From: a virus
Direction: 5' to 3' (one strand)
DNA length: 64,000 nt
Virus record (IMG/VR): IMGVR_UViG_3300013120_000767
Location: 1 to 64,000 of that record
Positions 6,981 through 15,561 of the stretch are shown here, piece after piece (position 1 is the first letter of the stretch; each line of letters opens with the position of its first letter). Both the position numbers and the translations under genes were made by a program. Under the pieces are notes generated by a model that searched no databases, was not told the origin of the DNA, and saw only the letters and a list, made by a program, of their open reading frames with translations.

Positions 6981-8246
6981 ATGGCCCGGTCCGACAACGT
7001 GAAAATTACTAGGACACTCGTAGGGGAGCGGGCAAAAAAGAGGGGGAAACGTCGCCCCTCTAAGAAAGGCCCTGTACTTGTGAGGGGGCCTGGGGGCCGC
7101 CCATTGGTTTCGCCCAATCATCGGGGGGGCCCCTCCCCTTGTGAAGCGAAGACACCGGTACGGCATGGGGGGGTTGTTAAGCGCAGCCCCCCCTCCCCGT
7201 TCGTTGCAGGTGGAGCAGCAGTGGCCCAGAAAAAGCCCTTGGACACAAGTTCTGGTAGACCTCGGGCAGCTGCGGATGTCGAAGTTACTCTGAGCGAACT
7301 CTCGGCACTCCCCCTGAGCTTGGGTACTACGGGGAGGGCCCTACTGGTTTATCATAGGCCGGAAGAGGTCTTCCACAATATTGCTCGTCATATGGCGGCT
7401 AACTTTCCCCCTTCATGGCATGTGGAAATAGTGCCGTCGGCGGCAATTCCGGATTTGCGGGGGTACGAGGTAGTTACGTTAATCCGTTGGCGGGCAGCAA
7501 GCAACGTCCTTCCCCTGCTCCCAAAAGAGGCCGTTTTGGTCCTTTGCGTGTACAGCCATTATCTGTGGAAGCGGCACCGAACTGAGTTCGACACAGCAGT
7601 TGAGCGGGCGGACATCATCACGGGGGCAAGTCAGCTGCTGGTGGAGGAATTGCGCGAGGTGTTGGGGCGGCCTATTGAGTACATGTCTGATGGGGTAGAT
7701 GCACGAATGTTTACCCCTTCAGTTAATCGGCTGAAGTCTCCCGTTCTTCGGGTTGGTTGGGCAGGGAACTCCAAAGTGGCGCGAGGAGTAAAGAACTTAC
7801 AGAAATTAGAGGAGGCGGCAGCGCAAGTTTCAGGGGTGGAGCTAGTCGTCGCCGACATCGCGCGAAAGAGGATTCCCTACGTAGCCATGCCTGAGTGGTA
7901 CCGAGGACTTTCAGCCATTGTCTGTGTTTCCACCAGCGAAGGAACCCCCAACCCGATCATGGAGGGGGCGGCTTCGGGGCTGCCTTACATTTCAACTCCC
8001 GTAGGTTTAGTCCCGGAGATCCACGCCTGCTCCCAGGGGGGCGTGCTCATTTTGGAGGATTCAGTGGCGGGCATTGTCGAGGCCTTGGAGACATTCAAGG
8101 CGTGCGCTGCCCTGCACCGGAAGTGGGGACGGAAAAACCGCGAAGTAATGCAGCGGTCCTGGAGTTGGGCCAGCCGGTTCCACGGCCTCGTTGAGCGCAT
8201 TGGGAGGATTTGTGATTTACGCCGGAGTATATCGTCGGGAGGGTGA
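6981..8246 (+). CDS. GT4-family glycosyltransferase with basic N-terminal tail
   Basis: A 421-residue protein. Residues 1 to about 110 are a basic, Pro/Gly/Arg-rich, probably disordered extension (KKRGKRRPSKKG, RGPGGRP). From about 118 it has the two-Rossmann GT-B layout: RALLVYHRPEEV opens the first lobe, LRVGWAGNSKVARG (256-269) starts the second, and the E-x7-E signature of retaining GT4 enzymes is at Glu320/Glu328 (SEGTPNPIMEGAASGLP). It would transfer a sugar from a nucleotide donor to an unknown acceptor in the cytoplasm. GGGGGAG precedes the ATG. It is the first gene of the island, and its end overlaps the next gene. The family call is firm; donor and acceptor are unknown. Confidence 0.85.
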   Translation: MARSDNVKITRTLVGERAKKRGKRRPSKKGPVLVRGPGGRPLVSPNHRGGPSPCEAKTPVRHGGVVKRSPPSPFVAGGAAVAQKKPLDTSSGRPRAAADVEVTLSELSALPLSLGTTGRALLVYHRPEEVFHNIARHMAANFPPSWHVEIVPSAAIPDLRGYEVVTLIRWRAASNVLPLLPKEAVLVLCVYSHYLWKRHRTEFDTAVERADIITGASQLLVEELREVLGRPIEYMSDGVDARMFTPSVNRLKSPVLRVGWAGNSKVARGVKNLQKLEEAAAQVSGVELVVADIARKRIPYVAMPEWYRGLSAIVCVSTSEGTPNPIMEGAASGLPYISTPVGLVPEIHACSQGGVLILEDSVAGIVEALETFKACAALHRKWGRKNREVMQRSWSWASRFHGLVERIGRICDLRRSISSGG

Positions 8247-9939
8247 CCCTCGGGCGATGGTGTCGGTTTGTCGTCACCGGTATGGAAGAGGGGCCCCGCT
8301 CCTTTATGAGGAGGGTACGGAGATGGCCTTGGCCGCTACGCTCCCCCCCACTGTTTCCAGCGGGCCCTTGTCCCTGGGCGACGCTACTGTTTTCTTCTCC
8401 GGCTATTTACAAAATCGGGAAGCCCTTATTGCCACCCACGTTCCTCACAAGAAGGGGGCCGGCGACGCAGAAGTAGTGCGGGCGTTGGTTGAAGGAATGG
8501 GGGTGTACCTGACGGTGTCTGCGTTGCGTGGGTTGTTCGCCCTGGTAGTGCAAACCTTCGAAGGGCTGTGGTTGGCAGTTGACCCAGCGTGGGGCAGTGT
8601 TCTCTATTACCATGTCGACAAGAAGGGAGGTGTGCTCTTTGCCAACAAGATTAGCTCCTTGTTGACTTTGGTGCCCGCCGTTCCCCATATTACCCAGGAT
8701 TTATGGACTTTCGAATTCCCCGTTGCTGCTGCAACGATGTTTGAAGGTATCCACCAGGTCCCCGCGCAGCACATTGTTCACTTCGCTTGGGGGTCAACGA
8801 CGCCGGCGGCTATCCGGTACTGGCACCCGCGTGTCCCCCTTGTGCAGGGCTCCCCCACGCAAAGTGTGGTTGCTTTTGAGCAGTTGCTGCGCCAGTCGGC
8901 GGAGACTTGCCGCCGGGACAACCAGGGCTTCACCGTTTCAGGGGGACTGGACTCGGCGGTCTTGGCTGCGCTGATGCGCCCAGAACAGGTCATTGTCAAC
9001 ACCTACGAAGGGTACGGGGATGCCTTCGACGAGCTTGAGTACGCCCTTGCGGTGGCTGCCTCCATTGGGGCCGGAGTTCACTACGTCCGCCCCACGGCAG
9101 ATGATTTCAGGAAGTACTTCCCGGAAATCATTCGGAACCTTGAGGGCATCGTTGCCACTTTCTCCCCTATCTCCAATTTCATGATGGCAAAGAAGACGCA
9201 GGAGTTGGGCTTCTCTTCCTGCGTTTTTGGCCATGGGCCGGATGAGCTCCTCAGTGGGTACATTCGGCATTTGCTTATCATGTACGGGGCGCAGCATGCG
9301 GGTGAGGGGGACTTGACGGAGCAGTTCCTTGGTGCCACTTCTTGCCATGCCTACCGGCCGTTGGCTGAGTACTTATGGGCAACTCCAGAGTTGGCTGAAG
9401 CGTCGCCGCTGGAGCAGCACCTCCGAGTTACGGATCGTTCCCCTACTAGTGGACGGGAGCAGCGAGAGCAGGTGACTAGGTACTTCAATGAGTTCCCGCA
9501 GCTCCCCAATTCACTCGGCAACGTAGAGTTTAACCTTACCTACCCCGCGCAGATGCACATGGGCGCGAGCGACGCCACCGCATTTGGGCTGGAGGCGTTC
9601 TGCCCCTACTTGGACCCCAACGTCATGCAGTTCTGTTTCTCTGTCCCGCACTTGAAGTTGGTTGAGGGGCAGACTAAGTGGATTCTGCGCGAGGTTGGTC
9701 GGCGAATCGGGGTCCCCTCCTCAGTCACGGAGCGGGCGGACAAAAAAGGGTTGGTGGTGCCGGCCACTCGTTGGCTTCAGGGGCCACTTACGGAGTGGGC
9801 GGACGAGTTGGTTCGAGGCTTGCGCAGGCGCCTCCCGCACGACCCTAACGTGCACACTAAATTGAGACGGGGGGAATTCGACCGTCAGCTGTACAAGTTG
9901 GTTTCGCTGGAGTTATGGTTTCGGGAGTTTATCGACTGA
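8212..9939 (+). CDS. Asparagine-synthase-like amidotransferase lacking Cys2
   Basis: A 575-residue AsnB-family protein. An N-terminal Ntn-type glutaminase-like domain (about 1-200; SGYLQNREAL, ANKISSLL) is followed by the synthetase PP-loop SGGLDS at 243-248 and the typical downstream VFGHGPDELLSGY. I chose GTG at 8212, four bases after GGGAGG; the protein then begins (f)M-I-Y-A-G-V. The catalytic Cys expected at position 2 is absent in this reading and in the longer one, so glutamine hydrolysis is probably lost and free ammonia would be used. AsnB-like enzymes in sugar loci amidate uronic acids, which fits the UDP-glucose dehydrogenase in the same island. That link is inference. Confidence 0.8.
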   Translation: MIYAGVYRREGDPRAMVSVCRHRYGRGAPLLYEEGTEMALAATLPPTVSSGPLSLGDATVFFSGYLQNREALIATHVPHKKGAGDAEVVRALVEGMGVYLTVSALRGLFALVVQTFEGLWLAVDPAWGSVLYYHVDKKGGVLFANKISSLLTLVPAVPHITQDLWTFEFPVAAATMFEGIHQVPAQHIVHFAWGSTTPAAIRYWHPRVPLVQGSPTQSVVAFEQLLRQSAETCRRDNQGFTVSGGLDSAVLAALMRPEQVIVNTYEGYGDAFDELEYALAVAASIGAGVHYVRPTADDFRKYFPEIIRNLEGIVATFSPISNFMMAKKTQELGFSSCVFGHGPDELLSGYIRHLLIMYGAQHAGEGDLTEQFLGATSCHAYRPLAEYLWATPELAEASPLEQHLRVTDRSPTSGREQREQVTRYFNEFPQLPNSLGNVEFNLTYPAQMHMGASDATAFGLEAFCPYLDPNVMQFCFSVPHLKLVEGQTKWILREVGRRIGVPSSVTERADKKGLVVPATRWLQGPLTEWADELVRGLRRRLPHDPNVHTKLRRGEFDRQLYKLVSLELWFREFID

Positions 9940-11063
9940 TGCGGATTTGCTATGTGTGGAACCAACCGCCTGGTTACGGGGGCGCCTCTACTGAGGCGTA
10001 CGAGACAGTGAAGCGTTTGCGGCAATTGGGGTGCGGGGTGCTGGGGGTAGCTATTGACCACTGCGGCAAATGCCGGCATCTGGGCCTTCCTTACGACATC
10101 ACCGGCAACTGGAGCGACCCCGACCGGATCGGGGGAATTCGGGCTACAGGGTGGTGCCAACGGGATGACCCAGCCCTTCTTGCGGGTGATTTCGATGTGA
10201 TGGTAGGGAAGAACTACGATGCGCCTTGGGTGCTGCGGAAACGCACCGACGTACCCAAAGTGTACCTGACGTCGGGAGTAGACTTCATCTCGCGCTCAGG
10301 CAAGCCCTACCACCAAGTCCAGGAGCCCCCGCCTGAGGGCAACAACGACTTCGTAGCGTTTGGGAGTGCCGACCACGTACTTGTTCACAGCACCATCGAT
10401 TTGGCCTACTACCGTAAATATTTCCCGGCGAAGTTGGTAGCCAAGATCCACCGGGACTCGGTTATTTACACTCCGGATATTGCTGTGCCTCCCATCAACA
10501 GTGAATGGGCCCGCCCCTACCGGGAGCGTCAGTTCGGTTTGTGCTTCTCCGCCTCGGATTGGGGGCGGAGGATGAAAAACCGGGGGCTGCTGGAGGCGGT
10601 CGCTCGGCGGTTTCCTCAAGTGCGCATCGCCGTATGCGGTGACCGGCTGAACCTGCCCTTGCCCAACGTCATTGACTTCGGGTTGGTCGACCACGCTACC
10701 ATGTTGACGCTTTTGGGCAACTCGCGAGTAGTAGTCATCCCTTCCATGTACGACCCTTCCCCCAATTTGTACGCCGAGGCGGCCAAGTTGGGGTGCAACG
10801 TAGTAGTCTCAACCAATGTGGGGAACATAGATAAGCACCCTCCCCCGTTGTGTTGCCCGGATTTGTCAATTGAGACGTTTGCAGCAGCAATCACCCATGC
10901 ACTCGCTGAGAAGCAGCAGCTGCGCTATCGTAAGGTGGACCCGATGGGGGCAGCAGAAGCTCTCCTCGCTTGTCTTCGCAGCGTGTGCCAATCGAAAAGG
11001 AGAAAGACATGGTTATCAAAGTCAACATGCCTGAGTACCTCCCCGAGGTTCTCGCTGAGATGA
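9939..11063 (+). CDS. GT4-family glycosyltransferase
   Basis: A 374-residue GT-B glycosyltransferase. The N-terminal Rossmann lobe begins MRICYVWNQPPGYGGAST, with a glycine-rich acceptor loop, and the C-terminal lobe contains QFGLCFSASDWGRRMKNRG and the donor-binding SMYDPSPNLYAEAAKLG. In that segment Asp/Pro-Asn-x-x-x-E replaces the usual E-x7-E, so one of the two conserved acids is changed. The start overlaps the previous stop (TGATG). The last 25 residues (QSKRRKTWLSKST...) are basic and run over the ribosome site of the next gene. It is probably the second sugar-transfer step of the pathway. Confidence 0.8.
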   Translation: MRICYVWNQPPGYGGASTEAYETVKRLRQLGCGVLGVAIDHCGKCRHLGLPYDITGNWSDPDRIGGIRATGWCQRDDPALLAGDFDVMVGKNYDAPWVLRKRTDVPKVYLTSGVDFISRSGKPYHQVQEPPPEGNNDFVAFGSADHVLVHSTIDLAYYRKYFPAKLVAKIHRDSVIYTPDIAVPPINSEWARPYRERQFGLCFSASDWGRRMKNRGLLEAVARRFPQVRIAVCGDRLNLPLPNVIDFGLVDHATMLTLLGNSRVVVIPSMYDPSPNLYAEAAKLGCNVVVSTNVGNIDKHPPPLCCPDLSIETFAAAITHALAEKQQLRYRKVDPMGAAEALLACLRSVCQSKRRKTWLSKSTCLSTSPRFSLR

Positions 11064-11998
11064 CGCAAAAGCGAGCAGGCACCACCTGCATCGCAGTCAC
11101 TGAGGAGCCTGGGCCCCTGGCCACCCTGTTGGGGGAACGCTACGGGGTAGCCTTCTTGCTGCCCAGCACCGACCCCGAAGCACTTGACAATTTCGATTCG
11201 TTGTGGTCCGCCGCTCGGAACCTGCTCACTGTGCACAGTCGTAAGGTCAACCGGGGCTTTCGAGACATCACGGCGGCCCTTTTCGATGCGCAGCCGAACA
11301 TGATTCACAGCTTAGGCATCCTCAATTTCTATATGGACCTTTACGAGGCGAAGATGGGGAAACTGCCCAAAACCGTTCTCGAGCTTGGTTTCGGCGATAG
11401 CCCGGTAGGGTCAATGCTCGCTTGCAACATGTGGGGGGCGGAGTACGCCGGCGTCACCGCGGTGAGGGAGGTCGATCCTGAGCTCCGTGAGGTGGAGCGG
11501 GAGGTACTGGCCAAGCTCAACCTTGCCTCTTTCATAGAGAAGGCCGAGCGGCGAGTTGCTCGGGACTACCGTTTGGGCGAAGGGGGGAAGTTCCCCTTGC
11601 GGCGGAAGAAGTACGATCTCATCTTTGCGCACGTAGTCCTGGAGCACGTGGAAAACATGCAAGGCTTCCTGGGTGAAGTGCGGAGGTTGCTCAAGAAGGG
11701 TGGGCAGTTCATTGCTTACACCGATTTGTCCGGTCATGGCATTTCCGGAGATCCGCACCCGCTTCACTTCTTGACCATGACGCAGGAAGAGTGGGAGGCT
11801 GCGCAAGTTGGCTACTTGGACCATCATGGGTACCTCCCCTGCCGCCGGGAGCGGGCGCCTTGGTACGTGGCACAAGTGAAGCAGGCCGGAATGCAGGTCG
11901 AGTTCGAGGTGCGGAACCGTACCGAGCTCCCGGAGAACTCCCAGGTAACGGGGGAGGACGCCGACGTAACCGAGCTGATCACCTACGGTTCTGTGTAG
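11009..11998 (+). CDS. SAM-dependent methyltransferase (class I)
   Basis: A 329-residue protein. After a helical N-terminal region of about 120 residues comes a class I Rossmann methyltransferase: motif I TVLELGFGDSPVG (122-134), a post-motif acidic residue in VREVD, motif IV YDLIFAHVVLEHVENM, and LLKKGGQFIAYTDLSGHG after it. I placed the start at MVIKVNMPEYL because AAGGAG lies seven bases upstream; an earlier start would lie inside the glycosyltransferase gene. It resembles the gene at 13569 in layout (helical N-terminal domain, FGxG/FGPD motif I, GHG, HFLT/DFLT segments), so the two are probably paralogues. The acceptor (sugar, peptide or other) is unknown. Confidence 0.8.
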   Translation: MVIKVNMPEYLPEVLAEMTQKRAGTTCIAVTEEPGPLATLLGERYGVAFLLPSTDPEALDNFDSLWSAARNLLTVHSRKVNRGFRDITAALFDAQPNMIHSLGILNFYMDLYEAKMGKLPKTVLELGFGDSPVGSMLACNMWGAEYAGVTAVREVDPELREVEREVLAKLNLASFIEKAERRVARDYRLGEGGKFPLRRKKYDLIFAHVVLEHVENMQGFLGEVRRLLKKGGQFIAYTDLSGHGISGDPHPLHFLTMTQEEWEAAQVGYLDHHGYLPCRRERAPWYVAQVKQAGMQVEFEVRNRTELPENSQVTGEDADVTELITYGSV

Positions 11999-12007
11999 AG
12001 GGGCGAA

Positions 12008-13000
12008 ATGGCCGAGTACCCGCACATGTTGCGCACCGAGCAATTGGCGCAAGAGGCCGTTAATGTTGTGCTAACTACCGGGTGCAACCTCACTTGCCGC
12101 ATGTGCGGGTCTCAGCACACCAAGGAGAAAAAAAAGCTCGAGTGGATGCCCTTTGCCGTGTGGCAGGCGCTGATTGACCAGCTCCCGCCTTATCGGACCA
12201 TCGAGATCAATTCGGAGGGGGAGCACACTACCCACCCCGACTTCTTGAAGATGCTGGACTACCTCAATATGAATGGGAAGTTTGCCTTGAAGTTGAACAC
12301 CAACGGGATGTGGCGCTTCCCAGCTCAGGAACTGTGGCCGTTGTTGAATCGCAACACCTACTCGTTGTCCTTTTCAATGGACGGGCTCAAGGACAACTTT
12401 GAGCGGCTGCGTACCGGGGCTAAGTTCGACGTAGTCTTGGAGAACGTCCGAGAGGCTATTAGCACACTGAGTAGGTGGAACTACGTTGGGCTTTCCTACA
12501 TGGCTACGGCCCGCAATATGGGGGACGTGATCCCCTTGTTGCGGTTGCTGCCGGGGATTCGGTGGATTTTCCTCAACACGTTGCATGTCTGCACTGAGGA
12601 GATGGTCGGAGAGAGCCTGTACGGGTTACGCGAGGAGTACCAGCAATGCTTGGAAGAAACCCAGGCTTACTGCGAAGGCCACGGCATCTCCTTCGGGGCA
12701 GTCCACGGGATTGGGGGTGAGTATGGCGCCTCCCCTGTGTGGGCTGTGCCTGGGTGTTCCTTCCCGAAGTACATGTACGTGCGCCCCACTGGGGATGTTT
12801 TTCCCTGCTGCAACAGGTACGACGCCTCGATTGGTAACGTGACTGAGAGCAGCTGGGAGGAAATCGTCAAGCAGGGACGGTACCGTTTCGATACTAGGAG
12901 CGCCAAGTGTGACCGGTGCTACGCTGCCAGGGGGGAGTGGCAATGGACGCACCACTTTATCAATGCGGAGTACTACAAGTTGTGGGAGAACCTCGGGTAA
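12008..13000 (+). CDS. Radical SAM/SPASM enzyme
   Basis: A 330-residue radical SAM protein. The [4Fe-4S]-SAM cluster motif CNLTCRMC (Cys26, Cys30, Cys33) is followed by an INSEGEH segment in place of the usual GGE glycine strand, then LKLNTNGMW and LSFSMDGLK strands. The C-terminal third has a SPASM-type arrangement: PGCSFPKYMYVRPTGDVFP, then CCNRYD, IGNV, WEEI and KCDRCYAARG, which would bind auxiliary clusters. Enzymes of this class modify ribosomal peptides, proteins or sugars (for example anaerobic maturases or twitch/SPASM dehydrogenases). It sits directly before a transglutaminase-like gene, which is a peptide-handling context, but no precursor peptide is evident. Confidence 0.85.
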   Translation: MAEYPHMLRTEQLAQEAVNVVLTTGCNLTCRMCGSQHTKEKKKLEWMPFAVWQALIDQLPPYRTIEINSEGEHTTHPDFLKMLDYLNMNGKFALKLNTNGMWRFPAQELWPLLNRNTYSLSFSMDGLKDNFERLRTGAKFDVVLENVREAISTLSRWNYVGLSYMATARNMGDVIPLLRLLPGIRWIFLNTLHVCTEEMVGESLYGLREEYQQCLEETQAYCEGHGISFGAVHGIGGEYGASPVWAVPGCSFPKYMYVRPTGDVFPCCNRYDASIGNVTESSWEEIVKQGRYRFDTRSAKCDRCYAARGEWQWTHHFINAEYYKLWENLG

Positions 13001-13038
13001 GGCTCGCTCGGCGCAATTTGGCTTGCGCACGCACGCAC

Positions 13039-13554
13039 ATGGACCGGTGTATGTTCAACTATGGGGTCGACCTGGTAGGTCAGCCTTGGGGGGCGGTGTA
13101 CAATCTAGTGCATAACTTGTGGGTGCCTTCAGCGCAATACGCCTTCCTTGCCTTTATCATGGGGTACGTGCGGCACAACATTAAGCTTGGCATTCCGGAG
13201 GACGACTGGCATCAGCATTTCGACCTGGCTAAGCTGTTCCGGGGGGAGGACGTCGCCGCATGTGCCGGGTACTGTTTGGCTCTGCGTTACCTGGGGGCAA
13301 CTATCGGGTATTTTTCCCGCTACGTCCACATTGCAAATGCGGCAGGAGTGCAGCACACAGTTGTGGAGTTTTTACTGAAGGGGGGCTACGTGTTTTTCGA
13401 CCCCCTGTTTGGCTTTGCTTCGCGAGGGCTGAAGTCGGTTGCTGACTTGATTGCAGACCCTGCTGAGGTTATTGCCTGGGAGCAGGCAGGCGGGCCCTAC
13501 TCGGCCAGGTACGGAGAGTCAGGAGCTGCCTATCTGCACACGTTGGTCGATTAG
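13039..13554 (+). CDS. Transglutaminase-like protein
   Basis: A protein of about 171 residues with a plausible Cys-His-Asp papain-like triad of the transglutaminase core: CAGYCLALRYLGATIGYFSRYVHIA supplies the cysteine helix, GVQHTVVEF the histidine strand and YVFFDPLFGF the aspartate strand. The order and spacing match transglutaminase-like domains used for peptide cleavage or cross-linking. The start is uncertain. ATG 13039 has no ribosome site, while a GTG at 12982 would add 19 residues and overlap the radical SAM gene, with a GGAG about 11 bases upstream. Pairing with the radical SAM enzyme suggests both act on the same peptide or protein. The fold call comes from motif shape, not a search. 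Confidence 0.5.
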   Translation: MDRCMFNYGVDLVGQPWGAVYNLVHNLWVPSAQYAFLAFIMGYVRHNIKLGIPEDDWHQHFDLAKLFRGEDVAACAGYCLALRYLGATIGYFSRYVHIANAAGVQHTVVEFLLKGGYVFFDPLFGFASRGLKSVADLIADPAEVIAWEQAGGPYSARYGESGAAYLHTLVD

Positions 13555-13568
13555 GAGATTTTTGGCTG

Positions 13569-14579
13569 ATGGATACGCCTATAGAGTGTGTAACAGGGGC
13601 TTGTGGGTTGGACCAGTTCACTCAGTGGTTCGAGCGGACCTATGGCGGTACCCTCTTCCTCACCAGTGTAGAGGAGTGGGCGGCGGTCCCCCGTAGTTTG
13701 CAGGAATTGTTAGGCACTTACCGAGTAATTCCGGTGGTTCTAACAGATAAGGGTACCCCTCTTGAGTGCACTCCCTGTGTGGGGCGTTTCCTGGTACGGC
13801 GAGTTGCCCAGGCTCGGGGGTGGTACGCTGATATTGCAGCAGTGGAGGGCCTTGTTGCCCGAACGGTACTGCGAGGGGCGGACACCAGCGGGAGCCCGCT
13901 CCACAATATGGCGGGGGTAGCTCAGCAATTCAGGTGGTACCGAAAGTTGCGGGGCCACGACCCTCGAGACGTGTTCGAGATGGGGTTCGGCCCGGACCAT
14001 CACGGGCAATTGCTTGCGTGCGGTATGCGGGGGGCCGTTTTCAGTGGGGCCACGTTAGACGAGGGCCCCCAGACGAATTTGCAAGCGTTGGTTTCCCTAC
14101 TTACTCGTTTTGTTGATGTTCCCGACCTATCGCCTGCTTTGGGGTGCGTTCGTTACGCTACTCGAGTAGAGGACTTTCCGGGGGAGTCGTGTTTTGACTT
14201 GGTGTATTCCGTAGTGACGTTGGAGCACGTCCCTAATCCAGCTGCTTGCGTGCAACGTATGTACGACTTACTTCGTCCGGGAGCGCTGCTCTTGGCAACT
14301 ATCGGTATCGACGGGCACGGTTTAGGCGAAGGGCCGCTGGATTTCTTGACCTGGTCGGAAGAAGACTATCGCCGAGCAGTGGGGGACAATTGCGTAGGTT
14401 ACCCACAGAATCGGTTGCGGGCGCACGAATGGGAGAGGTTGTTCCGGGATGTCGGCTTGGCCAATGTGGCGATGACAACGACCAATCATGTTGCTGTCCC
14501 TGACTCGGTTGCTGCGTTGTATCCGGAAGGTACTTTGCTTTCCCCCTTGTCGGTGCAACTTAGTGGGGACAAACCATGA
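13569..14579 (+). CDS. SAM-dependent methyltransferase (class I), second copy
   Basis: A 336-residue protein with a helical N-terminal domain of about 130 residues and a class I methyltransferase core: motif I VFEMGFGPDHHGQLL, FDLVYSVVTLEHVPNPA as motif IV, then LLRPGALLLATIGIDGHG. The C-terminal DFLTWSEEDYRRAVG and WERLFRDVGL segments match the equivalent parts of the methyltransferase at 11009, so the two look like diverged duplicates. A GAG-rich site (TTAGGAGATTTTTGGCTG) lies before the ATG. The stop overlaps the next start (ATGA). Two methylations, or two related acceptors, may be needed in the pathway. Confidence 0.75.
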   Translation: MDTPIECVTGACGLDQFTQWFERTYGGTLFLTSVEEWAAVPRSLQELLGTYRVIPVVLTDKGTPLECTPCVGRFLVRRVAQARGWYADIAAVEGLVARTVLRGADTSGSPLHNMAGVAQQFRWYRKLRGHDPRDVFEMGFGPDHHGQLLACGMRGAVFSGATLDEGPQTNLQALVSLLTRFVDVPDLSPALGCVRYATRVEDFPGESCFDLVYSVVTLEHVPNPAACVQRMYDLLRPGALLLATIGIDGHGLGEGPLDFLTWSEEDYRRAVGDNCVGYPQNRLRAHEWERLFRDVGLANVAMTTTNHVAVPDSVAALYPEGTLLSPLSVQLSGDKP

Positions 14580-15307
14580 TTGGGGTCATTGGCAGTTGCC
14601 GGGTGGCCACCCCCTTAGCTTGGGGAGGGGAGGGTTTCCCCCGCCCAACTAAATTGCATAGCTTCGCTGACCTGTACGGTCTGACCCACACTTCGGGTGA
14701 GGCAGCCCAACTCGTCGGCTACGTCGTCGGCGAGGTTAGGATTCCCTGCGAGTTGCGGGATCTCATCTTGCAGCATCCCCAGGAGCCCGTCCCCGTTCCC
14801 AAATTGGCTGTGGCGGTAGTGGAAATCAGCACCTTCCGGCAGGCCGAACTGGGACGGTACGTGCTGCACCGGTGGTGTGTCAAGGAGCAGGTGCTGGACA
14901 AGTACCAAATGAGCTGGGACGGCGATCATTTAGTAGGGGGCAACGGGGGGGCGCCCCCGTTGGTTGGGGGGATACACCGGAGGTTCTTGGACGTCAACGA
15001 CATTAATCGGGACCTTTCGGTTCTGCGTCGGTTATTGGGGTGCCCCTTGCTGGTGGTGTCGCACTTCAACGCTGACTTTGCCCCCTTCGGCAATCCCGGG
15101 AGGAGCCGAAGGAGGGACGTCCTCCTTGCGTTGCTGCGGTCTTGCCGTGTAGAGGGGGTGCGGGTAGTGGACCCGTCGCTACTACTCCCTGCTGACTTGG
15201 CGCAGGCGTTGGTGAGCCCTACGCACTACAGCGACGACTTCGTACCAGTAGTAGGGGAATGGTTGCGGGCAGAGGCTGCGCAAATAATTAAGGATGGAGC
15301 TGAGTGA
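14576..15307 (+). CDS. SGNH/GSCFA-like putative esterase or acyltransferase
   Basis: A 243-residue protein beginning MIGVIGSCRVATPLAWGG. The GSC-R block near the N terminus, a middle KLHSFADLYGLTHTSGE, and a C-terminal PTHYSDDF near the end resemble the Ser/Cys block and the D-x-H type terminal block of the SGNH/GSCFA hydrolase fold, also seen in WcbI-type polysaccharide modification proteins. It would add or remove an acyl group on a sugar. The start overlaps the preceding stop (ATGA). The fold assignment is tentative. Confidence 0.45.
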   Translation: MIGVIGSCRVATPLAWGGEGFPRPTKLHSFADLYGLTHTSGEAAQLVGYVVGEVRIPCELRDLILQHPQEPVPVPKLAVAVVEISTFRQAELGRYVLHRWCVKEQVLDKYQMSWDGDHLVGGNGGAPPLVGGIHRRFLDVNDINRDLSVLRRLLGCPLLVVSHFNADFAPFGNPGRSRRRDVLLALLRSCRVEGVRVVDPSLLLPADLAQALVSPTHYSDDFVPVVGEWLRAEAAQIIKDGAE

Positions 15308-15546
15308 TGGGGGTTTTCCAGATACTTGGGTCGTCACCGGTAGCCGCATTTGTGAACCAGACCCTGGTGAACTTCCCTTACTCGCACGACGTCCCTCCGG
15401 CAACGTTGTCGGCAACTGAGCAATGGGCGTTGCTGCGCTTCCTGGCAACGCGAGTGAAAGCCTATGTGCGCTGGGCGGAGACCCCTGAAGTGGGGGCGTT
15501 GAGTTCACTACACGCGCGTGTGGCGGGGCTGCGGTTAGTTCAGTAA
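15307..15546 (+). CDS. Small hypothetical protein
   Basis: A 79-residue protein, MGVFQILGSSPVAAFVNQ..., starting at the ATG that overlaps the upstream stop (TGATG) with GGAG eight bases before; a GTG three bases earlier is also possible. It is predicted helical (TEQWALLRFLATRVKAYVRWAE). It could be a small partner of a neighbouring enzyme or a modified peptide, but it has no leader-core pattern, cysteine cluster or GG site that would mark a RiPP precursor. Confidence 0.55.
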   Translation: MGVFQILGSSPVAAFVNQTLVNFPYSHDVPPATLSATEQWALLRFLATRVKAYVRWAETPEVGALSSLHARVAGLRLVQ

Positions 15547-15561
15547 TTGACGGAGGTAGTG

